The notes under the pieces are model-generated. The model was not told the origin of the DNA. It ran no database searches and saw nothing but the letters and a program-made list of their open reading frames with translations. DNA of 64,000 bases. It comes from Aquimonas sp. (GTDB taxonomy: Bacteria; Pseudomonadota; Gammaproteobacteria; Xanthomonadales; Xanthomonadaceae). The translations under genes were made by a program, and so were the position numbers. Position 1 is the stretch's first letter, and every line of letters begins with the position of its first letter. Positions 1 to 5,566 of the stretch are shown piece after piece. The DNA is taken from positions 1 through 64,000 of the forward strand of contig JAKOMQ010000004.1 of the NCBI GenBank assembly GCA_022241605.1. The letters run 5' to 3'.

Positions 1-234
1 CACCTCGATCTCGAGGTCTCGCTCGGCCAGCAGCTTCTTCAGGCGCGCGTTTTCCTGCTGCAACGTCCGCAGCTGTTTGACGTCGGCGGTCTCCAGCTTG
101 CCGTAGCGCTTGCGCCAGACGTACAGCGTCTGCTCGCTGATGCCGTGCTTCTTGGCAACCTCCGCAACCGGCGACTTGTCGGCCTCACGGAGGATCTTGA
201 CCATCTGCTCTTCGGTGAATCGGGACTTGCGCAT
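1..234 (-). CDS. IS3-family transposase OrfA, partial
   Basis: These are the first 78 codons of a transposase OrfA, truncated by the window edge. The protein opens MRKSRFTEEQMVKILREAD and continues with a helix-turn-helix (about residues 15-50, including the VAKKHGISEQTLYVWRKRYG stretch), then the start of a leucine-zipper-like segment (QQENARLKKLLAERDLEIE). That is the classic IS3 OrfA layout: an HTH for inverted-repeat binding and a zipper for multimerisation. The ATG at 234 sits about 70 bp inside the element's end. In this family OrfA normally pairs with an integrase-fold OrfB by programmed frameshifting; that partner would lie to the left of this window. Confidence 0.85.
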   Translation of the reverse strand, partial: MRKSRFTEEQMVKILREADKSPVAEVAKKHGISEQTLYVWRKRYGKLETADVKQLRTLQQENARLKKLLAERDLEIEV

Positions 235-303
235 GGGCTCCTCGCTGATGTCAGGAGCCATCCTCTCAACTTTCAACTGGTCCGAGAATCGCCGGGCAGG
301 TCA
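1..303 (-). mobile_element. IS3-family insertion sequence, one end only (cut by window edge)
   Basis: This is the terminal 303 bp of an insertion sequence running leftward out of the window. Its outer end, read on the minus strand from 303, begins TGACCTGCCCGGCGATTCTC, which resembles the terminal inverted repeats of the IS407 group of IS3 elements. The orfA start lies about 70 bp inside. The other end, orfB and any target duplication are outside the window. The element has landed in a toxin-antitoxin operon, since an antitoxin-like tail and a PIN toxin follow at once. The subgroup is recalled by pattern and was not searched. Confidence 0.75.
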
Positions 304-344
304 CCGCCGTGCGCGAGGCCCGCCGCACTGGCGCCGAAGGCTGA
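304..344 (+). pseudogene. 3' remnant of an antitoxin gene cut by the IS element
   Basis: Directly after the IS end an open frame reads TAVREARRTGAEG and stops at 342-344, five bases before the PIN toxin ATG. A short basic tail ending just upstream of a PIN toxin is the normal position of a VapB/Phd-like antitoxin. The rest of the frame is lost on the IS side. It still carries the likely ribosome-binding site of the toxin (GAAGG near 336-340). That this is an antitoxin is inferred from position; the remnant is too short for family assignment. Confidence 0.4.
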
Positions 345-349
345 GCCGC

Positions 350-781
350 ATGGCGACGCTGCGCGTGGTGCTGGACACCAACGTCCTGCTGTCCGGCATC
401 GCCTATCCGGCCAGCGTGCCGGGCAAGATCCTCGCGGCGTGGCGGCACGGTTCGGTCGAGGTGCTGCTGTCCGACTACATCCTGGGCGAACTCCGTCGTG
501 TGCTGCCCAAGCTGGCGCATCGGCATGGGCTGAGCGCAGGCGAGATTGATGACCTGGTGGATGCGCTGTCGATCCAGGCGGAAGTGATCGAACCCGCATC
601 CAGCACCACCCCAGACCTGCGCGACCCGAAGGACCACGACGTGCTCGGCACCCTGCTGGCGGCGCCGCAAACCAGCGCTGCCGACTACCTGATCACCGGC
701 GACAAAGACCTGCTCGCGCTGGGCGACCCGCACCCGATCCGCTCGCCCGCGGACTTCTGGGCGAAGCATGCGGGGCTGTGA
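350..781 (+). CDS. PIN-domain toxin (putative toxin-antitoxin RNase, COG1569-like)
   Basis: A 143-residue single-domain PIN protein, likely a ribonuclease toxin of a type II toxin-antitoxin module. Expected acidic metal-binding residues are visible: D9 in VVLDTNVLLSG, E47 in SDYILGELRRVL, the D92/D95/D97 cluster in RDPKDHDVLG, and D118/D120 in LITGDKDLLAL. The length is usual for the family. The ATG at 350 is preceded by GAAGG. An open frame extends further upstream but only reads through the IS element, so it is not used. The cognate antitoxin has been severed by the IS, which raises the question of how the toxin is tolerated: weak expression from the disrupted operon, an antitoxin copy elsewhere, or loss of activity. 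All visible catalytic residues are present. Confidence 0.85.
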   Translation: MATLRVVLDTNVLLSGIAYPASVPGKILAAWRHGSVEVLLSDYILGELRRVLPKLAHRHGLSAGEIDDLVDALSIQAEVIEPASSTTPDLRDPKDHDVLGTLLAAPQTSAADYLITGDKDLLALGDPHPIRSPADFWAKHAGL

Positions 782-819
782 GACGGATGTTGACAGCGGA
801 CCGGCTCGGGATCGCTGAC

Positions 820-872
820 AAGTGCGCGATCTGTGAACCGGGGCGCGGATGCTACGAAGCTAGACCTGACCC
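820..872. repeat. Module 3' repeat R, copy 1
   Basis: A 53 bp segment matching 2518-2570 at 49 of 53 positions without gaps; the shared core is GGATGCTACGAAGCTAGACC. It lies downstream of the 1077-1931 gene (minus strand), just as copy 2 lies downstream of the 2622-5284 genes. It runs into three short copies of TGACCCTCGCG (868-935). The GACCTGACCC ending resembles flanks of REP-associated (RAYT) elements, from memory. The rest of 782-1076 holds only the terminator at 1022-1063. Confidence 0.75.
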
Positions 873-1021
873 TCGCGCCTACGTGACCCTCGCGCCTACG
901 CAATGGCGGGCGGCGCAATGGTGACCCTCGCGTCCGATCATGGCTAGAGCCAACGCGCTCGACAAAACCGAATACACGAATGCAGCCGCTTGCTCAGGCG
1001 CGGGAAGAGCGGGTCAGCAGG

Positions 1022-1063
1022 AAACAAAGAAAAGCCGACTCGTCAGCGGTTGACGGGGGAGTC
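1022..1063 (-). terminator. Rho-independent terminator of the 1077-1931 gene
   Basis: Read on the minus strand, a hairpin with arms GACT/AGTC and CGTCA/TGACG and a four-C bulge is followed by the T-rich run CTTTTCTTTGTTTCC. It starts 13 bases after the stop codon of the minus-strand gene, the expected place for an intrinsic terminator. Confidence 0.6.
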
Positions 1064-1076
1064 AATACACGCATAG

Positions 1077-1931
1077 TTAGACGTTCCTCGCGATAGCGCC
1101 CAGGTAGCAGATTCCGTGCTCCACGCGCTGCTTGATGGCTGACAGGGCAGAAAGTGTGTACCGACCGGAAGAGCCGTGGGTGCCGTCGTTGAAGACACGG
1201 AATAGCCCGAGGACATTCTTCACATCCTCCGTTACAAACTCGACAGATTCTGCTGTAAGAAGGCCCGCACGTCGCAGCATGAAACGAACCTTCTCGCGAC
1301 GGATCGGGGCACCTGAATCCGTTTTTTCACAATCTGGGAAGGCATCAATTACGCTCGCGTCCGGCGCATAGTGTTCGAGAATCTGGATGAAGACTTCACG
1401 AGCGCTTGTGCAAAAGTGGCGCGCTGCGTCAGGGTTCTGAGGACTTAGGGAAAAGAGCGCTCCCCTCCAACGATCCTGAAGATCGGTCGATACGTCACTC
1501 AGGATATCGAGAACCAAGGGATCAGCATCTGGAACCGAGGCGGAGGTTCCGGATGGGTCCTCGTCCGCTTCTAATGCATTTGCCAACTCAATTGAGTTGG
1601 CACTTTCCCGCTCGGAGAGGTCGAGAAAATTCGAACCACCCGACACCTGCTCGTACTCTGATTCGCGATGCTCAAGCGCTTCAAAGCGCGTCGACAATAG
1701 TACGGCGTCAGATCGAACGACTTGGTAGCGTACTGGAGCGGTGGACGCTTGAAGCTTGCGCAGCTCGTTGACAAGGCGTTGCCGGTTCGCTCTGAGACGA
1801 TTGTTGTGCGCTCGAACCTCACGATTGTACGCGTCTATTGACCTATTGAAGTTGCTGACTGCCTGACGAAGCTTGGATTGCGCCTGGCGGATCTTGCTGC
1901 GGAACTGCGAGGAGTTAAATCGACGTGCCAT
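1077..1931 (-). CDS. Coiled-coil protein with possible pPIWI-associated-nuclease-like C-terminus
   Basis: A 284-residue soluble protein of accessory type. Residues 1-66 are a charged helical region rich in asparagine, arginine and glutamine (QAQSKLRQAVSNFNRSIDAY, then REVRAHNNRLRANRQRL), likely coiled coil. A low-complexity acidic linker (about 95-140) leads to a C-terminal domain with RHFCTSAREVFIQILE and FNDGTHGS. The N-terminus plus this C-terminal pattern recalls proteins carrying the predicted pPIWI-associating nuclease domain; this is memory-based and only suggestive. A good ribosome-binding site (GGAGG, 6 bases before ATG) supports the start. The stop codon lies inside GTCTAAC. The gene has lower GC than the chromosome and sits between a leader homologous to that of the neighbouring module and a downstream repeat, consistent with horizontal transfer. 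Function unproven. Confidence 0.7.
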   Translation of the reverse strand: MARRFNSSQFRSKIRQAQSKLRQAVSNFNRSIDAYNREVRAHNNRLRANRQRLVNELRKLQASTAPVRYQVVRSDAVLLSTRFEALEHRESEYEQVSGGSNFLDLSERESANSIELANALEADEDPSGTSASVPDADPLVLDILSDVSTDLQDRWRGALFSLSPQNPDAARHFCTSAREVFIQILEHYAPDASVIDAFPDCEKTDSGAPIRREKVRFMLRRAGLLTAESVEFVTEDVKNVLGLFRVFNDGTHGSSGRYTLSALSAIKQRVEHGICYLGAIARNV

Positions 1932-2215
1932 ATGGCCTCCAGAACGTCTAACTCAAAGTAGACGACAGACTGACGTGTAATCTATGGTGCAATGCAGGCG
2001 CTACAACGCCCGGCCAAGGAAAATTTGTAACTAAATCATGTATTTGCACGAACCGACAGGCTTCGCTCTGCCGCCAAATCTGGCCATCAGGTACCAGCGA
2101 AACCAAGTTCGACCGCACGCTACAACAAGCATCTGCCCGATTCAAACACTGCAGACGCCTTCGCCATCACATTTATCCTGGACGCGCCGGCAACCCGCTT
2201 GTCGCTTGAAGGGGG
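1932..2215 (-). repeat. Module 5' leader L, copy A (probable promoter/leader)
   Basis: About 280 bp without a convincing ORF, immediately upstream of the 1077-1931 gene. It is clearly related to 5285-5565 along its whole length. The best block is 2114-2160 against 5460-5505 (GCTACAACAAGC...TTCAAACAC on the plus strand), and GACGCGCCGGCAA is also shared. Homology runs to the ribosome-binding site (GTTCTG). Near the start codon both copies have TTACA(C/T) GTCAG, then GTCTA and a T-rich stretch, which could be a promoter although the spacing is short. A small hairpin at the same place in both copies (GGCG/CGCC here, AGCG/CGCT in copy B) keeps pairing despite base change. Confidence 0.6.
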
Positions 2216-2226
2216 AAAAACAGAAA

Positions 2227-2329
2227 AACAGGGGTCAGAGTACACTTTCCCAAGCAGCCCGGAGATATCTGACAGCCAACGAAGATCTCGCGCTCAACCT
2301 TCTCCAAAAAGTGCACTCTGACCCCTGTT
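2227..2329. repeat. Miniature inverted-repeat element (RAYT/REP-like)
   Basis: A 103 bp element bounded by inverted repeats of about 24 bp. The left arm opens AACAGGGGTCAGAGTACACT and the right arm is its near-complement ending CACTCTGACCCCTGTT, with one internal mismatch and a differing inner end. GGGGTCAGAGTGCACTT ends are known to me as flanks of REP-associated tyrosine transposase (RAYT) genes, so this looks like a non-autonomous derivative. No transposase is encoded. The remaining sequence to 2517 holds a small CCGGCCA/TGGCCGG hairpin (about 2500-2517) and nothing else I can identify. Confidence 0.65.
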
Positions 2330-2517
2330 CTCCTGCAGCCACGAAGTCATGCGGGGCCACACCTCGGCTCGAAGACGGCAGCATCGCCTTCCCATGGGAT
2401 GACGGACCGTTTGGCACGTGTTTGGGCTTGTTTAGGGTAGTCCCGGTGGCCTTCGGTGTAGCTCACGTCATCGTCGGTCAATTCCGCCTGTAGCGAAGCC
2501 GGCCAGCGATGGCCGGT

Positions 2518-2570
2518 AAGTGCGAGATCTGTGAAGCAGGACGCGGATGCTACGAAGCTAGACCTGACCC
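2518..2570. repeat. Module 3' repeat R, copy 2
   Basis: The second copy of the 53 bp repeat (49 of 53 identical to 820-872), starting 52 bp downstream of the stop of the 2622-4322 gene. It is followed at 2580-2620 by two copies of CCTTCTCGGCTGCGA within CTGACCC-containing sequence. Confidence 0.75.
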
Positions 2571-2621
2571 CGTTGTTTCCTTCTCGGCTGCGAACCTGAC
2601 CCCCTTCTCGGCTGCGAGGGT

Positions 2622-4322
2622 TTAGGCCTCAGTCTTTGGCACTGGTGGTCGATCTAGTAGTTTGAACTCGCAAAGGTCAACTCCAAAGTTCTTACGAAAA
2701 ACACCGTTCACTCGTTCCATAAACTCTGGGTCGTTTGGGGAGGACGTGAGCCAGGAGTAGTCGAGGTTAAACGTGCCTGAATTTAGAACCCACTGCTTGC
2801 TGAGGTCGTACAGAATGATTGCGGCGAAGAACTGGTTGAAGACCTCCAACACGTCGTCCTCATTGCGCTCGGGGTGTTTACGGGCGAACAGGGCCCCGTC
2901 ATCAGCCTTATCGGAGAAAAGTGATTGGTGCCTCAACCAAAATTCTCGCTGTCTCTCTCCGCCGCCCTTGGTGAGCCAGTAGGCCGTCCAGCAGAAGAAC
3001 TCTGGAGCCTCAAGGCGATCGCTCAAAAACATCAGAAACTCGCCGGTGAGGACTCTGAGGACTATGTTGTTTGGCGTGAACCTGAACGATTTGTGCTGCT
3101 CAATCAGACTGGCCGACTCGCGATTGACGCTCGCGTGGTGCCAGAGTTTATTGAGGTCATCCATATGGTTCCCAAGGCCTGTCAATGCGCCGAGCCTTTG
3201 CGCAAGCGCTCGATACTCTTGTGAAGAATAATTCTTAACAAAGGTACGAAGTTCTGGAGCTTCTGACGCCACTGCCTTACAAAGGATGGCAAACCTAACT
3301 CCAGGATTGGCTTCCATAAAGAAATCCTCGTAGGCGTCTATCGGCGCGGGAAATGCGGCTGTCGGATTAATGGACATGTCGCAGATGAAGAGAAAGAGAG
3401 CAACCAACGGGTCAACTAGTTCCGCTGGCTCAGGCGACTCAGAGATTTTCAGAAAGGCTCGGAACGCCGCTCCATAGACTCCATCTAGCATCCCGCTTTT
3501 CTTCGCGTCGGCGATTGTGAGTCCGTCGGATCTAAGTGCCAGAAACTGCAGTTGAATGAACCTAGCCTGGCCTTCGTATAGATCAAGAAGTCCGACTGGG
3601 GCACGAATGATCTCGGACCCGTAGTGATAGCCGCGAACCTTTCGGTCTGCAAGCTGTGCCAAATTATCAACCAGAATCTTTGGGTCGGGGAATAGAGATC
3701 CGTTCGGGTCTATTAGTTCTCGAATAGCCCCGACAATCAGTGCGTATGTTATGATGAACGAGTGGCCGGCTGCCACGAAGTACGGATTATAATAGATCTC
3801 CTCCTCTAACGCGGGCTTCAGAGTTATGGCCAGATAGAACTCGGTGTCCATAAAGTTATTTGTCACCGTGTTGGCGACAAGGCCCATCTCGGTCGAGTCC
3901 GTAGGTAGGAGTCCGAGTTCTCCGCGAAGGGCAAGGGTTTGAATCGGCTTTTGGGGCCCGAGAATTGTCATGATCTGACGAAGCTCAGACATGTTTGCGT
4001 GAGTCTGTATCGGGTAGAGAATGCTTCGGATGAATCCACTCGTCGAGCCCTTGTGCTGCCACCAGTGCACGGTTTCGTGGATAAACGTCGAATAGGCCTG
4101 CAGTTCCTCGCCTGTGTAAGTTGTCTCTCCGCGTTCCGACTTCTCGACAACCCTATTCACAAGCTCGTGAACAACTGGGCTCAATCGAAGAGCGAAGCGC
4201 TGGCTCTCGTATAGACCCCGTGCGTTCAGGCAGGCCGAGAAGGTGTCAAGGCAAGGTTCGCCGAGCAGCTCCTCGTACAAGCTTGGGTCAAGCAATAGCG
4301 TTGGCCTCGACGGATTCATCAT
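2622..4322 (-). CDS. Unknown protein with HExxH zinc-metallopeptidase motif
   Basis: A 566-residue protein of no family I recognise. The clear feature is HETVHWWQH at about residues 82-90, a HExxH zinc-binding motif in a helix. About 165 residues later LLDLYEGQARFIQ offers a glutamate (about 250) that could be a third ligand as in gluzincins. The rest is mostly helical with hydrophobic stretches but no sure membrane span or signal peptide. The start is uncertain: ATG-ATG at 4322/4319 is used because residues beyond it look non-conserved, but an in-frame GTG at 4397 would add 25 residues. Neither has a good ribosome-binding site. It follows the 4469-5284 gene in the same direction and probably shares its transcript from the leader at 5285-5565. 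Low GC and repeat flanks suggest an accessory, perhaps defence, function. Confidence 0.65.
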   Translation of the reverse strand: MMNPSRPTLLLDPSLYEELLGEPCLDTFSACLNARGLYESQRFALRLSPVVHELVNRVVEKSERGETTYTGEELQAYSTFIHETVHWWQHKGSTSGFIRSILYPIQTHANMSELRQIMTILGPQKPIQTLALRGELGLLPTDSTEMGLVANTVTNNFMDTEFYLAITLKPALEEEIYYNPYFVAAGHSFIITYALIVGAIRELIDPNGSLFPDPKILVDNLAQLADRKVRGYHYGSEIIRAPVGLLDLYEGQARFIQLQFLALRSDGLTIADAKKSGMLDGVYGAAFRAFLKISESPEPAELVDPLVALFLFICDMSINPTAAFPAPIDAYEDFFMEANPGVRFAILCKAVASEAPELRTFVKNYSSQEYRALAQRLGALTGLGNHMDDLNKLWHHASVNRESASLIEQHKSFRFTPNNIVLRVLTGEFLMFLSDRLEAPEFFCWTAYWLTKGGGERQREFWLRHQSLFSDKADDGALFARKHPERNEDDVLEVFNQFFAAIILYDLSKQWVLNSGTFNLDYSWLTSSPNDPEFMERVNGVFRKNFGVDLCEFKLLDRPPVPKTEA

Positions 4323-4468
4323 TTTGACGGTATTTTTTGAGCGACGTGATTTTCTGCGTGAAACTTCTGAGGCGTGTATCGTACGGCCTAGCGTCACGAT
4401 AAGGGGCCGCGGCGCGGCGACGTATCAGGAATCATGGAAGGACCTCCCCGCAGTCCGCTTGAACGAAG

Positions 4469-5284
4469 TCAGGTTTTGCTCTTGCGAGCTCGATCCTTGA
4501 TTCGTCGCAGCACGACCTTTGGGTCCTCGGCAAACGTTGGGAGAAACTCATCAAACAAGTTAGCAATAGCCAGAAGCGCATCATCAACTTCGGGCGAGCT
4601 GCAGCGCTTTGCAACTACACGAGCAGCTAGGATCCCCCGATAAAATGAATGCAGTAGGACGTCGATACACTCTCCCATGCGGGGGGTGCCAGCGAGGCCC
4701 CTGGTAAAGTATCGGCCTACTCCACCAGATACACCATAGGCCTCCATTATGTGTGGATATGCACCATGGACGTACCCTGAGAACGATCTGTGAATTACTT
4801 TGGAGCTTTGCTTTGAGTCGTATGGGTTAAGCGGTGCGGCAACATCAGCAGCGATCGCGGCCTGAATTTTCTCGCGCTTGAGTCTGTTCCTTGCGGTGTT
4901 GGTATTGAGTGGATCGTTCGGCCGAGCGAACTCTTCTTGAAAGAACTCGCGCACCATCTGAAGCTGATCTTCGCTTGGGGAGTCTCCAGCTCCCCGGGCT
5001 CGACTAAGGTAGAAGATATCTTCAACCGACTCGTCAATACACCTTGCCAGGATGAATGTTTCATAGATTTGGCCGGAATCTAGCAGCACCAAGACTGCAT
5101 TGTTGAGGCTACACAATCGCACGCACTTTAGGTAACTCATAAGCAGATCATCCTGCTGACGATGCCGAAAAACGGGCATGCCATCCAACTCGACAAGCTC
5201 AGGGGATTTAAAATGCTGACCGAGTTCAAGAACATTCCGCTCAATGCTTGCGCTTGCGACGTGAAGGAGCTTGACAGGATTCAT
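4469..5284 (-). CDS. Unknown helical protein, first gene of metallopeptidase module
   Basis: A 271-residue soluble, largely helical protein. No membrane span or signal peptide is visible. Segments such as LDSGQIYETFILARCIDESV and SKVIHRSFSGYVHGAYPHIM, with a Y-x-H in the second, recall the loose DUF5677/HEPN-like helical families, but I cannot assign it. The C-terminal end is basic (RRIKDRARKSKT). The ATG at 5284 has AGG about 10 bases upstream and lies directly after leader copy B. The next gene on the same strand starts about 146 bp downstream (71 bp if its GTG start is used), so the two are likely co-transcribed and may act together. Base composition is lower in GC than the flanking priA. 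Confidence 0.65.
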   Translation of the reverse strand: MNPVKLLHVASASIERNVLELGQHFKSPELVELDGMPVFRHRQQDDLLMSYLKCVRLCSLNNAVLVLLDSGQIYETFILARCIDESVEDIFYLSRARGAGDSPSEDQLQMVREFFQEEFARPNDPLNTNTARNRLKREKIQAAIAADVAAPLNPYDSKQSSKVIHRSFSGYVHGAYPHIMEAYGVSGGVGRYFTRGLAGTPRMGECIDVLLHSFYRGILAARVVAKRCSSPEVDDALLAIANLFDEFLPTFAEDPKVVLRRIKDRARKSKT

Positions 5285-5565
5285 TGGCAGAACCTAAAAA
5301 GATAGACGAAAAACTGACATGTAACCTTGTCGTTTAATCCAGAAGCGACAACGCTAGGTCCAAGAAGAATCCTCGATCCATCCGAGTGCATCCCAACAGA
5401 CAGGTTTCACCCCGCCACCCAATCTGGCCATCGCGCACCAGGCAGAACACCCGCCACGCCACGCTACAACAAGCCTCAGCCCGCTTCAAACACCGCAGAC
5501 GCTGAGGCAAGCGCCCTCGCGTTTAGCCTGGACGCGCCGGCAAGCCGCTTCTCGCTTGGAGGTGA
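5285..5565 (-). repeat. Module 5' leader L, copy B, directly behind priA
   Basis: Related over its length to 1932-2215 (see that entry). It begins within a couple of bases of the priA stop codon and ends at the ribosome-binding site of the 4469-5284 gene, so the accessory island is joined exactly to the end of priA. It contains the conserved GCTACAACAAGC...TTCAAACAC block (5460-5505, plus strand) and the paired AGCG/CGCT hairpin. On the minus strand TTACAT then TATCTT 14 bases later may serve as a weak promoter. Confidence 0.6.
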
Positions 5566-5566
5566 C

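Noticed and set aside
1932-2215. Retron or other reverse-transcriptase-linked non-coding RNA
   Set aside because: No reverse transcriptase gene lies in the island.
2227-2329. CRISPR-like repeats in the accessory region
   Set aside because: Two arms in inverted orientation with one interval, not regularly spaced direct repeats.
1075-5566. Chromosomal integron cassette array
   Set aside because: Core-like GTTAGAC/GTCTAAC occur only around one gene, no complete attC or integrase is seen, and the shared leaders are far longer than attC sites. Kept only as a low-interest observation.
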